A DNA stretch of 64,000 nucleotides from Serratia quinivorans (GCF_946227985.1 NZ_CAMKGL010000003.1:296473-360472); one strand, 5' to 3'; shown: positions 8,041-20,548, counted from the first letter of the stretch. Made by a program: numbers and translations. The notes: generated by a model not told the origin, from the letters alone.

Positions 8041-9405
8041 CTAATGATTTGTTATTCTTGATTGTGTCGCATCCGCCGCAAACCAGGTCCCTCGCACCCT
8101 GTGGCAATGCCAAATCCACCCGAGAGCAAGGCCACGTAGGGAAAGAAATACCGCCAGCGCCAGCCACAATCCATGGTTGCCTAATACAGGCAGGGTAAAC
8201 AGCGTCAGCCCATAACCGGCGGCGGCTACTGCCATGCTGTTACGCATTTCTGTACCGCGGGTGGCACCAATAAACATGCCGTCCAGCAAATAGCACCATA
8301 CTCCCACCAATGGCAGCACTATCTGCCACGGCAGATAGTGGCTCGCCAGCGCACGCAGTTCCGGTAAAGAGGTCAAGGCAGCAATGATTTGCGGCCCGGC
8401 AACGGCATAGAGCAGACCAAAGCCCAACGCCACCAGACAGGCCTGGCGGCAAGCTGCACGCCATACTTTGCGCAGTTGGCTATCGTCACGGGCCCCATAG
8501 GCATGCCCCGAATGCGCCTCTACCGCGTAGGCAAAACCGTCCAGCGCATAAGCGGTGAAGGTCAGCAAATTCATCAGTACCGCATTGACCGCAACCACCT
8601 CGCCACCAAGCCGGGCACCGAAGATAGTCAGCGAGGCAAAACACAGTTGCAGCAGCAATGAACGCAGCATAATGTCGCGATTCAACGCCAGCAGACGCCG
8701 TAGGTTACCGCGCCAGGCTTGGCGCAGCATCGGCACAGAAATACCGCGTATGCGCATCACGCGCCAGGACAGCCATAATCCCAGCAGCAGAGTGGCATAT
8801 TCAGAAATGGCCGTCGCCGTCGCGGCCCCCTGCACGTTCCAGCCCAGTCCCATCACCAGCCAGATATCCAATACGATATTCAACAGGTTGCCGACAATCA
8901 GCAGGATCACCGGTGCGCGCACGTATTGCACGCCTAGCAACCAACCCAGGATCACCATATTGGCCAACGCCGCCGGGGCGCTCAGCCAGCGGATCTCGAG
9001 GAATAAACGAGCCTGTTCCAGCACCGCCCTATCGCCACCGACGACTTTTAGTGCCAACTCGATCAGCGGATAGCGCAGCAACACAATCGCCGCCCCGGCC
9101 AACACCGCCAGCAGCAACGGCTGCATAAAGGCTCGTGCCAGACCCTGCAGATTTTGTGCCCCCAATGCCTGTGCGGTCAGCCCGGTGGTGCTCATGCGCA
9201 AAAACAGCAACAGCATAAACAGGAAGCTGGTCGCCATGGAGCCAACCGCTACGCCGCCCAGATAGGTCGGGCTATCGAGGTGGCCGATGACTGCGGTATC
9301 CACCAGCCCAAGCAGCGGCACGGTGATATTGGAGAAAATCATGGGCAGCGCAAGGCGCCACAGGGCTTTATCGGTATCGCTGGTGAAGGCAGAAAGCAGG
9401 CGCAT
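8041..9405 (-). CDS. dinF: MATE-family efflux protein DinF
   Basis: Inner-membrane multidrug/organic-compound exporter of the MATE family, SOS-induced in E. coli as part of lexA-dinF. The 454-residue product starts MRLLSAFTSDTDKALWRLAL and shows the MATE hallmark LPMIFSNITVPLLGLVDTAV, with about 12 hydrophobic segments. I use the ATG at 9405, matching E. coli (459 residues), in preference to the in-frame start 12 codons upstream, which lies inside the flanking ERIC repeat. It follows lexA on the same strand, but a 127-base ERIC element separates the two genes. Confidence 0.93.
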   Translation of the reverse strand: MRLLSAFTSDTDKALWRLALPMIFSNITVPLLGLVDTAVIGHLDSPTYLGGVAVGSMATSFLFMLLLFLRMSTTGLTAQALGAQNLQGLARAFMQPLLLAVLAGAAIVLLRYPLIELALKVVGGDRAVLEQARLFLEIRWLSAPAALANMVILGWLLGVQYVRAPVILLIVGNLLNIVLDIWLVMGLGWNVQGAATATAISEYATLLLGLWLSWRVMRIRGISVPMLRQAWRGNLRRLLALNRDIMLRSLLLQLCFASLTIFGARLGGEVVAVNAVLMNLLTFTAYALDGFAYAVEAHSGHAYGARDDSQLRKVWRAACRQACLVALGFGLLYAVAGPQIIAALTSLPELRALASHYLPWQIVLPLVGVWCYLLDGMFIGATRGTEMRNSMAVAAAGYGLTLFTLPVLGNHGLWLALAVFLSLRGLALGWIWHCHRVRGTWFAADATQSRITNH

Positions 9406-9422
9406 AGTGAAATGTTCCCGTG

Positions 9423-9549
9423 TATACCCGTCATCTTTCAAGTTGCAGCGTTGTTATCTGCACTCGCTCACCCCAGTTACTTACCTGAGTAAGCGCCTGG
9501 GGATGAGCGAGTTGGCCGCCTAGCTGCAACTTGAAAGCTATAGGGTATA
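9423..9549. repeat. ERIC element
   Basis: 127-base imperfect palindrome with ends TATACCC...GGGTATA. On the minus strand it contains GTAAGTAACTGGGGTGAGCG, one base from the classic ERIC2 primer sequence, and the CATCCCCAGGCGCTTACT arm. It lies between lexA and dinF. A related copy is at 24707-24830 in the opposite orientation. Confidence 0.9.
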
Positions 9550-9621
9550 TAGTGAATCAGATATGACATCGCCCCAGAGCTGGGGCGACTTGAATCAGAG
9601 GACGATGTTTGGGCGTGAGGA

Positions 9622-10230
9622 TTAAACCCAGTCGCCATTGCGGATCACACCGACCGCCAAACCTTCAATGGTGAAATTCTGCTGACGCAGATCGACCACA
9701 ATCGGCTGGAATTCACTGTTTTCCGGCAGCAGCTCAACCACGTTACCGTGTTTTTTCAGGCGCTTGACCGTAACTTCATCTTCAATGCGTGCCACAACCA
9801 CCTGGCCATTACGCACGTCCTGAGTTTTATGTGCCGCCAGCAGATCGCCGTCGAGAATACCGATGTCACGCATCGACATGCCATTGACCCGCAGCAGGAA
9901 ATCCGCGCTCGGTTTGAACAGGGAAGGATCGACCTTGTAGTGCCCTTCGATATGCTGCTGCGCCAGCAGCGGTTCACCGGCGGCTACACGGCCAATCAGC
10001 GGTAAACCCTCTTCATCTTCCATCAGCAGGCGAATGCCGCGCGAAGCCCCGGAGATAATCTCGATAACGCCTTTACGCGCCAGCGCTTTCAGGTGTTCTT
10101 CTGCGGCATTTGGCGAACGGAACCCCAGACGCATGGCGATCTCGGCGCGCGTTGGCGGCATGCCAGTGGACGAAATATGATCGCGAATCAGATCATAGAC
10201 CTCTTGCTGTCTGGTAGTTAGTGCTTTCAT
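9622..10230 (-). CDS. lexA: SOS repressor LexA
   Basis: Repressor of the SOS regulon that self-cleaves when stimulated by RecA. All 202 residues align with E. coli LexA. It has the N-terminal winged helix ([20 protein letters not shown]), the cleavage site Ala84-Gly85 within RVAAGEP, the nucleophile Ser119 in VNGMSM, and the general base Lys156 in VTVKRL. Two LexA boxes lie directly upstream, consistent with autoregulation. dinF follows downstream. Confidence 0.98.
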   Translation of the reverse strand: MKALTTRQQEVYDLIRDHISSTGMPPTRAEIAMRLGFRSPNAAEEHLKALARKGVIEIISGASRGIRLLMEDEEGLPLIGRVAAGEPLLAQQHIEGHYKVDPSLFKPSADFLLRVNGMSMRDIGILDGDLLAAHKTQDVRNGQVVVARIEDEVTVKRLKKHGNVVELLPENSEFQPIVVDLRQQNFTIEGLAVGVIRNGDWV

Positions 10231-10238
10231 TCCGCCCC

Positions 10239-10254
10239 CTGTTTGTTTATACAG
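10239..10254 (-). promoter_or_regulatory. LexA box 1 (proximal) of lexA
   Basis: CTGTATAAACAAACAG on the minus strand fits the SOS consensus CTGT-N8-ACAG exactly at both ends. It lies 9 bases before the lexA ATG, so a bound repressor would also cover the ribosome-binding region. Confidence 0.92.
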
Positions 10255-10259
10255 TCTTG

Positions 10260-10275
10260 CTGTGAGTATATACAG
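10260..10275 (-). promoter_or_regulatory. LexA box 2 (distal) of lexA
   Basis: CTGTATATACTCACAG on the minus strand, a near-consensus SOS box. It is five bases from box 1, which is 21 bases centre to centre and places both on the same DNA face, as in E. coli. Confidence 0.93.
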
Positions 10276-10321
10276 GTAACTGCGGCTTGGGAACCGAAGA
10301 GTGAATAAAAATCAGGGATTA

Positions 10322-10335
10322 GCGACACGTGTCGC
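10322..10335. repeat. Perfect 14-base palindrome
   Basis: GCGACACGTGTCGC lies between the dgkA stop and the lexA promoter. It has no T-run on either strand, so it is not a standard terminator. Its role is unknown and it may be chance. Confidence 0.4.
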
Positions 10336-10351
10336 AACGAAACTCCGCCAC

Positions 10352-10720
10352 TCAGGCAAAGTGCTGCCACAGCACCGAACCCCAGACAAACAGCGCCAAA
10401 ATAATCGCCAGCGAGACCGCCGCGGAGCCCATATCCTTAGCCCGGCCGGAAAGCTCGTGATACTCGGTCCCCACCCGGTCGACAATCGCCTCAATCGCGC
10501 TGTTGAGTATTTCGACGATCATCACCAACAGCACAGATCCGATCAGTAAAATGCGCGCTATCGCACCTACGTCCAGCCAAATCGCCAGTATGATAGCCAG
10601 CACGGTCGCCACCAATTCCTGGCGGAATGCCGCTTCATGCTGCCAGGCAGCGGAAAAGCCTTTATAAGAGTAGCCGGCAGCTTTAATAATACGGGTCAGG
10701 CCGGTTGCTTGGTTTGCCAT
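10352..10720 (-). CDS. dgkA: Diacylglycerol kinase
   Basis: Small trimeric inner-membrane kinase that recycles diacylglycerol to phosphatidic acid. It has 122 residues, as in E. coli. It contains three transmembrane segments, an amphipathic N-terminus (GYSYKGFSAAWQHEAAFRQE) and the active-site signature VEILNSAIEAIVDR before the last segments. It is divergent from plsB, as in E. coli, with 149 bases between the starts. Confidence 0.97.
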   Translation of the reverse strand: MANQATGLTRIIKAAGYSYKGFSAAWQHEAAFRQELVATVLAIILAIWLDVGAIARILLIGSVLLVMIVEILNSAIEAIVDRVGTEYHELSGRAKDMGSAAVSLAIILALFVWGSVLWQHFA

Positions 10721-10869
10721 GTTTTTTAGTGCCTTTCGCAGAGATAAGTCATAATTAAACAGTCTAGGCCAGGAAACGTTCCCGGCTCTCGGTTTTCCAA
10801 CACCACAGATCTGCTACCCGGTTTCTGGTATGCTTGCGGCGCATTGCTAACAAGAGGCTTCACGTTGTT

Positions 10870-13335
10870 ATGTCAGGTTGGCGTAAAATTTATTATAAAC
10901 TATTGAATTTACCACTTAAACTGTTGGTAAGAAGTAAGGTTATCCCTTCAGATCCGGTCACGGAGTTAGGGTTGGATCCCTCACGGCCGATTTTGTATGT
11001 TTTACCTTATAATTCCAAGGCGGATTTGCTGACGCTGCGCACCCAGTGCCTGGCGCAAGATCTGCCCGATCCCCTCGATCCGCTGGAGATAGACGGCACC
11101 GTGCTGCCAAGCCACGTGTTTATTCACGACGGCCCGCGCGTATTCCGCTACTACACGCCGAAAGAAGAGTCGGTAAAACTGTTCCACGACTATCTGGATC
11201 TGCACCGCAGTAATCCGGATCTCGACATTCAGATGCTGCCGGTTTCGGTGATGTTCGGCCGCTCTCCGGGGCGTGAAGGTCACGGCACCCCGCACCTGCG
11301 TCTGCTGAACGGCGTGCAGAAATTCTTCGCCGTGCTGTGGCTCGGCCGTGACAGCTTTGTCCGTTTTTCCAATACCGTTTCGCTGCGCCGCATGGCCACC
11401 GAGCACGGTACGGACAAAATCATTGCGCAGAAACTGGCTCGCGTAGCGCGCATGCACTTCTCGCGTCAGCGTCTGGCCGCCGTCGGCCCAAGCCTGCCGG
11501 CCCGTCAGGACCTGTTCAACAAGCTGTTGGCGTCCAAGGCGATCGAAAAAGCGGTCGAGGACGAAGCTCGCAGCAAGAAAATCTCCCACGAAAAAGCCCA
11601 GCAGAATGCCATTGCGCTGATGGAAGAGATCGCGGCCGACTTCTCTTACGAGACGGTGCGCCTTTCCGATCGCGTGCTGAGCTGGACCTGGAACCGACTG
11701 TATCAAGGCATCAACGTCACTAACGCCGAACGCGTGCGTCAGTTGGCGCAGGACGGCCACGAGATTGTTTATGTGCCCTGCCACCGCAGCCACATGGACT
11801 ACCTGCTGCTGTCCTACGTGCTATATCACCAGGGTCTGGTACCGCCGCACATCGCTGCCGGTATCAATCTCAACTTCTGGCCGGCCGGGCCGATTTTCCG
11901 TCGCCTGGGCGCTTTCTTTATTCGCCGTACTTTCAAAGGCAACAAGCTGTACTCGACGGTATTCCGTGAATACCTCGGCGAGCTGTTTACCCGCGGTTAC
12001 TCGGTGGAATACTTTGTTGAAGGCGGTCGTTCCCGTACCGGACGTTTGCTGGAGCCGAAGACCGGCACCCTGTCGATGACCATTCAGGCGATGCTGCGCG
12101 GCGGTAGCCGTCCTATCACACTGGTGCCGATTTACATCGGTTACGAACACGTGATGGAAGTGGGCACCTACGCCAAAGAGTTGCGTGGCGCGACCAAGGA
12201 AAAAGAGAGCCTGCTGCAGATGCTGCGCGGCCTGCGCAAGTTGCGCAATCTCGGCCAGGGTTACGTCAACTTTGGTGACCCACTGCCGTTGACCGCTTAC
12301 CTGAACCAGAATGTGCCACAGTGGCGCGAATCCATTGACCCGATCGAAGCCCAGCGCCCAAGCTGGCTAACGCCAACGGTCAACGATTTGGCGGCCAAGA
12401 TTATGGTGCGCATCAACAATGCCGCCGCTGCCAACGCCATGAACCTGTGTTCCACGGCGCTGCTGGCCTCACGCCAGCGTTCGCTGACCCGTGAACAGTT
12501 GCTTGAGCAGTTGGAGTGCTATCTGCAACTGATGCGTAATGTGCCTTATGCCGGTGACGTTACCGTACCCACCCAGACGCCGGATGAGCTGCTGGACCAC
12601 GCGCTGAACATGAACAAGTTCGAGGTGGAGAAGGATAACATCGGCGATATCATCATCCTGCCGCGCGAGCAGGCGGTGTTGATGACCTATTACCGTAACA
12701 ATATCCATCATCTGTTGGTTCTGCCATCGCTGATCGCCACTATCGTGATGCATCACCGCCGGGTATCGCGCGCCGAACTGCTACGGCAGATTGGCCTGAT
12801 TTACCCGATGCTGAAGGCCGAGTTGTTCCTGCATAACGACAAGGAACAGCTGCCGGAAGTGCTGCGGCCGCTGATCGACGAAATGATCCGTCAGCAACTG
12901 ATCTGCGACAAGGGTGACAGTCTGGCACTGAATCCAGCCCGCATCCGTCCGCTACAGTTGTTGGCCGCCGGTGTCCGTGAAACACTGCAGCGCTATGCCA
13001 TCACCATGTCGATTCTCAGTGCCAATCCAAGCATCAACCGTGGGGCATTGGAGAAAGAGAGCCGTATTATGGCCCAGCGTCTGTCGGTGCTGCATGGCAT
13101 CAACGCGCCGGAGTTCTTCGACAAGGCGGTGTTCTCCACCCTGGTGGCGACGTTGCGTGCAGAAGGCTACATCAATGACATCGGCGATGCGGTCCGTGAG
13201 CACACCATGGAGGTCTACAACATGCTGAGCGATTTGATTACCCCGGAAATCAAGCTGACCATAGAGAGCGTCAGTATGCCGGCGGAAACCAACGCGTTGC
13301 CGGAAACGGTCGCAGCGGAAGAGAAAGAAGACTAA
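10870..13335 (+). CDS. plsB: Glycerol-3-phosphate 1-O-acyltransferase PlsB
   Basis: Peripheral inner-membrane enzyme making lysophosphatidic acid, the first step of phospholipid synthesis. With the ATG at 10870 it has 821 residues (E. coli 807) and the E. coli-like start [16 protein letters not shown]; the longer frame from a TTG 12 codons upstream is not used. The acyltransferase block [10 protein letters not shown] has the catalytic pair His305 and Asp310, followed by the substrate-binding blocks GAFFIRRTF and [14 protein letters not shown]. The C-terminus is slightly extended and acidic. Confidence 0.96.
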   Translation: MSGWRKIYYKLLNLPLKLLVRSKVIPSDPVTELGLDPSRPILYVLPYNSKADLLTLRTQCLAQDLPDPLDPLEIDGTVLPSHVFIHDGPRVFRYYTPKEESVKLFHDYLDLHRSNPDLDIQMLPVSVMFGRSPGREGHGTPHLRLLNGVQKFFAVLWLGRDSFVRFSNTVSLRRMATEHGTDKIIAQKLARVARMHFSRQRLAAVGPSLPARQDLFNKLLASKAIEKAVEDEARSKKISHEKAQQNAIALMEEIAADFSYETVRLSDRVLSWTWNRLYQGINVTNAERVRQLAQDGHEIVYVPCHRSHMDYLLLSYVLYHQGLVPPHIAAGINLNFWPAGPIFRRLGAFFIRRTFKGNKLYSTVFREYLGELFTRGYSVEYFVEGGRSRTGRLLEPKTGTLSMTIQAMLRGGSRPITLVPIYIGYEHVMEVGTYAKELRGATKEKESLLQMLRGLRKLRNLGQGYVNFGDPLPLTAYLNQNVPQWRESIDPIEAQRPSWLTPTVNDLAAKIMVRINNAAAANAMNLCSTALLASRQRSLTREQLLEQLECYLQLMRNVPYAGDVTVPTQTPDELLDHALNMNKFEVEKDNIGDIIILPREQAVLMTYYRNNIHHLLVLPSLIATIVMHHRRVSRAELLRQIGLIYPMLKAELFLHNDKEQLPEVLRPLIDEMIRQQLICDKGDSLALNPARIRPLQLLAAGVRETLQRYAITMSILSANPSINRGALEKESRIMAQRLSVLHGINAPEFFDKAVFSTLVATLRAEGYINDIGDAVREHTMEVYNMLSDLITPEIKLTIESVSMPAETNALPETVAAEEKED

Positions 13336-13351
13336 TCCATTGATACAAAAC

Positions 13352-13378
13352 AAAAAGGCACCCTCGGGTGCCTTTTTT
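13352..13378. terminator. Bidirectional terminator between plsB and ubiA
   Basis: AAAAAGGCACCCTCGGGTGCC followed by TTTTTT. The stem GGCACC/GGTGCC is flanked by A and T runs, so it works on both strands for the convergent plsB and ubiA. Confidence 0.9.
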
Positions 13379-13392
13379 ATTGCTGTAACGCC

Positions 13393-14265
13393 CTAACCCT
13401 GCCAGTAACTCAGTGCAATACCGATAAACAACACCAGCCCGACATAATTGTTATCCATGAACGCTTTGAAGCAGGCATCACGCTCACGGCTGGCAATCTG
13501 TTTTTGCTGATGGATAAACAAGGCACCCGCCAGCAACAGCGACCAGTAAAAGGCCCCGCTCATCTGCGTCAGATAACCGACCCACAGCATCAGCAGCAGC
13601 GTGGCGAACTGCAGCAAACCAACAATCAGCTTGTCGTAACGGCCAAACAAAATGGCCGTAGATTTAATGCCAATCTTCAGGTCATCGTCACGGTCAACCA
13701 TCGCATATAAGGTGTCGTAAGCCACCGTCCAGCAAATATTGGCCAACAGCAACAGCCAGCAGCTCAGTGGTAAGGATTCACTGACGGCGGCATAGGCCAT
13801 CGGGATACCCCAGCCAAACGCCGCGCCAAGAACAAACTGCGGCAGATGAGTGACCCGTTTCATAAACGGATAGGCCCACGCCAGCGCCAGCGCCGCCAGT
13901 GACAGCCAGATGGTCATCGCATTGAGCGTCAGCACCAGTCCGAACGAGACGAGTACCAACACGACAAACAGCACCTTGGCCTCTTTCTCGCTCACCCGGC
14001 CACTCGGCATCGGGCGACCGGCAGTACGCTTAACGTGGCCATCTACAGCGCGATCGGCGTAATCATTCACGACACAACCGGCGGCACGCATCAGGAAGAC
14101 CCCAACCACAAACACCACCAGGATAGACAGCGACGGCACGCCCTTGCCCGCCAGCCACAGTGCCCACAGCGTCGGCCACAGCAACAGCAAGGTGCCAATA
14201 GGTTTGTTAATGCGCATCAGATGGCTATAAGCCTGCCATTTGCTTTGATTCACGCTTCCTTCCAA
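13393..14265 (-). CDS. ubiA: 4-hydroxybenzoate octaprenyltransferase UbiA
   Basis: Integral membrane prenyltransferase attaching the octaprenyl chain to 4-hydroxybenzoate in ubiquinone synthesis. Two Asp-rich Mg-prenyl-diphosphate motifs are seen: [15 protein letters not shown] at about residues 67-81 and [12 protein letters not shown] near residue 195, with about eight hydrophobic segments. I choose the TTG at 14265. It has GAGGAG 11 bases upstream, it aligns with E. coli Met1 and it gives exactly 290 residues. The ATG pair at 14286/14283 overlaps the ubiC stop and is the alternative, adding seven residues. Confidence 0.93.
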   Translation of the reverse strand: MEGSVNQSKWQAYSHLMRINKPIGTLLLLWPTLWALWLAGKGVPSLSILVVFVVGVFLMRAAGCVVNDYADRAVDGHVKRTAGRPMPSGRVSEKEAKVLFVVLVLVSFGLVLTLNAMTIWLSLAALALAWAYPFMKRVTHLPQFVLGAAFGWGIPMAYAAVSESLPLSCWLLLLANICWTVAYDTLYAMVDRDDDLKIGIKSTAILFGRYDKLIVGLLQFATLLLMLWVGYLTQMSGAFYWSLLLAGALFIHQQKQIASRERDACFKAFMDNNYVGLVLFIGIALSYWQG

Positions 14266-14282
14266 GGTCTTTTCTCTCCTCA

Positions 14283-14807
14283 TCATTCGGGAACCGAACT
14301 TCCTGTCGCGTACAGCGGCGAAGCCGGTAAAAACAGTTCAGTCAGCAACAGCGGCTTACCCGCCAGCCGCAGGCGGGAACGGCGCGCCCACAGTAGATCT
14401 TGCCGTCCAATATGGATGTAATCGCGAGTCAGTTCATCGCTGCTGAACAGATAACGGCCCAGTGGCAAGGTGCCCAAATCCACCAGTGCCAGATCAGGGC
14501 CGGTCAGCGTTTCCAATGGGATCACCGTGCGCCCCAATAGCCAGGGCTGGTTGTCGCCCAACAACACAACTTCACGCAGCCAATAGCGCGGACTGTCCGG
14601 CAGGTGTTCTGCCTCTTCCCCCAGTTGGTCGCGGGTAACAAAACATTCGCGCTGCGGTTCGACGTGCACCCGTCCACAGTGGCGTTCAAAGCGGCGCGTC
14701 ATGGAGCCTGGCTCCATCAACCAGTCGCTGACGGCGACGGGTACCGGAGGATGTTGTGCGGATAGCCACTCCAGCGGCGGTAGGATCGAATCCCTAATGC
14801 CTGACAT
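14283..14807 (-). CDS. ubiC: Chorismate pyruvate-lyase UbiC
   Basis: Cytosolic enzyme splitting chorismate into 4-hydroxybenzoate and pyruvate, the first committed ubiquinone step. The product has 174 residues (E. coli 165). It has conserved segments [21 protein letters not shown], and the C-terminal block [20 protein letters not shown] followed by LPASPLY. The start at 14807 is preceded by GGAG at good spacing; the frame is open 40 codons further upstream without matching the family. It is upstream of and coupled to ubiA. Confidence 0.94.
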   Translation of the reverse strand: MSGIRDSILPPLEWLSAQHPPVPVAVSDWLMEPGSMTRRFERHCGRVHVEPQRECFVTRDQLGEEAEHLPDSPRYWLREVVLLGDNQPWLLGRTVIPLETLTGPDLALVDLGTLPLGRYLFSSDELTRDYIHIGRQDLLWARRSRLRLAGKPLLLTELFLPASPLYATGSSVPE

Positions 14808-14939
14808 TGTTCTACTCCATGCCTGACGCCGCGCCCTGCGGCTGCGCCAGACCAGACAAACTGTTAACAGGCGCCCATTGTAACGCAGAAATTCAAAAGC
14901 GGCAGGCTGATTCGAGGGGTGCCACACAGCAAAACTTCG

Positions 14940-15437
14940 CGCCTTAAAAGCACCGCCTTGTCATCTTTCTGCCCTCTGTTTTCTTTACCTTCATTCCCCG
15001 GCGCGGTGGGGATTATGTGGTCCTCAGCAAAATTTCACCTCTGCAGCATTGTTTTATCTACGCGCGTAGACCCCCTTATTACCGCAGCGTTGAATCGCCA
15101 TCAGTCCAAAACTTTATCAGCAAACCCTCTTGCCGACATAAGGCTGCGTCCTGCAATAGTTCGTGAGCGCCGCTGGCGGTCATTTGAGCGCGCAGCAAGG
15201 CGCGAGTCGTGAGGTTTGGTGGGCCAAATAAGCGGCTCGTAACACAGGTGCGCGTTAAAATGGCCCCAGCCCTTCGGGTCGCGCCCCAAAAGCCCGTACT
15301 CTGCGTTATCGGGCTTGAACGTAGGCCCGCTATGCCCTGCCCCCTTCGCCTTGATTACGGGCTTTTGGCACTGCGACGGCGCCACGACCTATTGCGGGGC
15401 ACTGCCTCTGGAAACCATCTTTACCGCGTTCACGCTA
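14940..15437. other. Unrecognised, foreign-looking stretch between ubiC and the nucleoside hydrolase remnant
   Basis: About 500 bases with no intact gene I recognise. The minus strand has a 94-codon frame (15101-15385) containing GWGHFNAHLCYEP, LIWPTKPHDSRLAARSND and QRRSRTIAGRSLMSARGFAD. From memory these resemble translations found beside satellite-phage remnants in enterobacteria (the Ash/Icd-like region), but I cannot confirm this. No convincing ribosome-binding site precedes it. The segment ends where the nucleoside hydrolase similarity begins, as if it replaced that gene's 5' part. Confidence 0.4.
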
Positions 15438-15972
15438 CAGGTGTGGCGCAGGCGGTGAAGGAAATCGTCATTATGGGTGGGGTGTTCAACGTCGAAGGCT
15501 ACATCAAAGACACCAATTTCGGCCTGGATCCGGAAGCGGCCAGGCAGGTGCTGACCAGCGGTGCCAATATCACGCTCGCCCCGCTGGACGTCACCACGCA
15601 AACCATGCTGACTCAGGCCGATCTGTTACAGATGACCCAGCCGGATACGCCGCTGTGCCGCTACCTGCGAGCCACCACTCAGCCCTGGATCGACTACTCC
15701 CGCCATACCCGCCATCTGCCGGGCTGCTGATCCATGACGCACTGGTGATTGCCTGGCTGCTGGAACCGCAGTTGGTCACCACGGAAGAGTATTTTGTCGA
15801 TGTGGCGCTGGAAGGCGCCATGACGCGCGGCAGTTCTCGTCGCTGGCGACCGCAAAGTCTGCGCCTGACGGTCGGCATGCCGGAAACCGAAGGTCGGCCG
15901 GTGCGGATAATGCAACAGGTGGATAATGCTCGCCTGCTGGCGCTGATCGGTGAAACGCTGGCCTACGAATGA
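15438..15972 (+). pseudogene. Nucleoside hydrolase remnant (5' truncated, frameshifted)
   Basis: Similarity to inosine/uridine-preferring nucleoside hydrolases starts at AVKEIVIMGGVFNVEG, continues through NFGLDPEAARQVLTSGANIT and LAPLDVTTQTMLTQADLL, and ends one frame with LPGC and a stop near 15730. The next frame picks up at once with IHDALVIAWLLEPQLVTTE, which completes the expected LPGC-x-IHDAL motif, so one base is missing there. The N-terminal half with the DxDxxxDD calcium-binding motif is absent. Therefore no active enzyme can be made. It is not part of a visible operon. Confidence 0.85.
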
Positions 15973-15995
15973 AAAAAGGTGCGCCGAGGCGCACC
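15972..15995 (-). terminator. Intrinsic terminator of the malK-lamB-malM operon
   Basis: GGTGCGC/GCGCACC stem (15978-15984 with 15989-15995) with a four-base loop. On the minus strand it is followed by six T. It lies 33 bases after the malM stop and overlaps the end of the nucleoside hydrolase remnant. Confidence 0.85.
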
Positions 15996-16027
15996 AATCA
16001 TCAAGCCAGCATCGGCAGCGTCGGGTA

Positions 16028-16936
16028 CTACCCCTTGCCTTTCACGCTGCCAATAAACGTTTTACGCGCTGTGGTAGAACCCAGTTTTTCAGCCTCATTC
16101 ATCAGTTTCAGCGCTTTATCGATATCGCCCGCCTTCACCGCCTGTTTGATGCCGTTGTTAAAGTAAGTTTCGGTGTCATTCAACATCGGTTCCGCCGGTT
16201 TGGTTGGAGCCGGTGCCGGAGTCGGTGCTGCAGCAACCACCGCGGTTGATCCCACCACCACTGGTGCCGCTGCCGGGGCCGGTTGCAACATGCCAATCAT
16301 GATATTGCCGCTGCCCTGTTCAGCCGTCACTTTCAGTTTGATGGTGCCACTGGTGCTGTGGCTGGCAATTGGATCCGGAATATCCGGCACCGCGTTGCCC
16401 ACGCCCTGCGCATAAGCCTTCGCCGGGTTAGTCAATTGGGTGGTTTTCGCCAGATCCTGACGGGTGGTGTACACCAGCAAATAAATCTGCTTTTGACCAA
16501 GCGCCGGTGTCAGTTTCAGCGTGCCCTCAAGACGATCGGATGACATCGCACCCGGTGGCTGATAAGGGAAATAGCTGCTCGGGTAATAGGCTGCCGGACG
16601 CAGATGCTCATCCAGCACCAATACGCTCGGTGCATAAATTGAGTTGTTCTTGCTGATGCTGCTCAATGTGACTTCCAGCGAGCCACGATCGGCCGGCAGC
16701 GTATAGGCGGCGATAGCGCCCTGAATGTCACCCTGATTAATTTGCGGGCTGACATTATCCAGTTTTACGTCCTGGCTGACCGGCGGCACCAGCGGTTGCC
16801 ATGGCAGGCTTTGCAGCGTGCTGGCGCTAATAGCCGGAGCGATGGAAACATTAGCCGGTGTATCGGCATTGGCCACCAGTGGCGCGCCCACGGTAAGCGC
16901 CAGTGACAGGCAGAGTGACAGCAGATTCTTTTTCAT
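16028..16936 (-). CDS. malM: Maltose operon periplasmic protein MalM
   Basis: Periplasmic protein of the maltose regulon with no settled biochemical role. The 302-residue product has a signal peptide (MKKNLLSLCLSLALTVGAP, cleavage near residue 24) and a central MalM domain (LPWQPLVPPVSQDVKLDN onward). A Pro/Ala-rich linker with many PTPAPAP-type repeats is followed by a short helical end with KAGDIDKALKLMNEAEKL. E. coli MalM has 306 residues. The ATG at 16936 is chosen because the signal peptide begins there. It is the last gene of the malK-lamB-malM operon. Confidence 0.94.
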   Translation of the reverse strand: MKKNLLSLCLSLALTVGAPLVANADTPANVSIAPAISASTLQSLPWQPLVPPVSQDVKLDNVSPQINQGDIQGAIAAYTLPADRGSLEVTLSSISKNNSIYAPSVLVLDEHLRPAAYYPSSYFPYQPPGAMSSDRLEGTLKLTPALGQKQIYLLVYTTRQDLAKTTQLTNPAKAYAQGVGNAVPDIPDPIASHSTSGTIKLKVTAEQGSGNIMIGMLQPAPAAAPVVVGSTAVVAAAPTPAPAPTKPAEPMLNDTETYFNNGIKQAVKAGDIDKALKLMNEAEKLGSTTARKTFIGSVKGKG

Positions 16937-16999
16937 TGTTATACCCCATGGTATCCGACGCGGCTCAGGCAAGAGAGACGGTGTCGGCGAATACAGGTT

Positions 17000-17022
17000 G
17001 GGGAGAGCACCTGGCTCTCCCC
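17000..17022 (-). repeat. Intercistronic hairpin between lamB and malM
   Basis: GGGGAGAGC (17000-17008) pairs perfectly with GCTCTCCCC (17014-17022) just after the lamB stop and has no T-run. In E. coli this gap carries REP sequences that stabilise lamB mRNA and lower malM expression; a similar role is inferred here. Confidence 0.6.
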
Positions 17023-17031
17023 GTTATCTCA

Positions 17032-19467
<2,436 letters not shown>

Positions 19468-19475
<8 letters not shown>

Positions 19476-20439
19476 GCGTTACTCCCCTGCTTTCGCAGTT
19501 AACATTTCGTGTAAAAATGGCGGACGCAAAACCCGCCAAAACCCATTGATGACCCTCTTGCTGTGCACCGTGCTGCCAAGCCAGTGGCAAGGTCGCCTCA
19601 GACGGTGCGGCCGCCTGAGTATAAGGCTGCAGGTTAATCAGCGCTTCAAGGCATTGATCCTGATGGGTAATAAGTAATCTAACGACACCATTACTCTGGC
19701 TGACCGCGCTCAGTTCCCCCTGCTGGATCACCGCTAAACGGCGCAGCGCCAGCAAGGACTGGCAGTAACGCAAGGTGGATTGGTTGTCATGCTGTTGGCG
19801 ACTGATGGCCAGCGCACGGTGTTCAATCGCCACCTGCTGATACCAATGGATCTCACCGGCGGTCACTTGCTCGGGTGCTTCATGCCATGGCATCGGCGTT
19901 TGCGCGCCGAACGGATCCTGCAGCCCGGCGGCGTGCGGCAGGCCCAGCTCTTCCCCCTGATACAGGCAAATGGGGGCGGGCAGCATCGCCAGCAGCGTCA
20001 AAAAAGCATCGGCGGAGCGCAAGTTACCCTGCCCCCAATGGCTGACTACCCGAGGCTGGTCGGCATCACCGGTGCTCCACAGGCTTTCTGCCAACGTGGT
20101 GCGGCGAGCATTCAACACCTCAACCAGCCTCTCCACGCTAAAGGGCACGACTTCCAACGCCAGTGGGCTGCGCAAATATTGTTGCGGTGCAGCGGCGCGA
20201 CGAATGTGGTTTGGCCCGTCGCAGTACCACAGGGCCAAACCCTGGGCAGCGACAGCCGCCGCCTCTTGGGTCGCTAACGCCTGCGGCAATACCAGGCCGT
20301 CAATCGACAGCGTGCTCAGGTAGGGCAACGCCGCAATCATGCCGTGGGTGTCGCCCACCCCATCCCCGTTTCCATCACGGAAACTGACCGGATGGATCCG
20401 GTACAGGGTCGGCTGAGTGGCGGTAGGCATTGGCGACAT
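19468..20439 (-). CDS. Shortened GH13 (alpha-amylase family)-like protein, probably catalytically inactive
   Basis: About 323 residues from the ATG at 20439 (an in-frame ATG at 20517 would add 26). The start resembles GH13 oligo-glucosidases: [20 protein letters not shown] keeps the first strand and the DxNxDxxxD calcium-type loop. Later parts align with the end of the barrel: [11 protein letters not shown] in place of NHDQPRVVSRFG, then [10 protein letters not shown], then [10 protein letters not shown] in place of DPYRTPMQW. In between, the roughly 200 residues with the nucleophile Asp and acid/base Glu are missing, and the region IV histidine is lost. It heads the malK operon and overlaps malK by eight bases. 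A maltodextrin-binding or regulatory pseudoenzyme is possible; its function is unknown. Confidence 0.75.
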
Positions 20440-20548
20440 AAATCCGGTTCCCTGCGGCTCGTGGCAATGAAAATCAATGTGGCCGATAGTGCGGTAAACC
20501 CCATAAAGGGTAATCATCCGTAACAGGATTTTTCATGGGGGAGGAGAT

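Noticed and set aside
9571..9590. TCGCCCCA/TGGGGCGA hairpin after lexA as a terminator
   Set aside because: The stem is good but there is no T-run on either strand, so I did not call it.
15101..15385. Minus-strand 94-codon frame as a real gene
   Set aside because: No convincing ribosome-binding site and no family I can name with confidence. I kept it only as part of the foreign-looking stretch.
20440..20517. Longer start (ATG at 20517) for the GH13-like gene
   Set aside because: The extra 26 residues do not look like a GH13 N-terminus, and the ATG at 20439 has an AGGGA at workable spacing. It remains possible.
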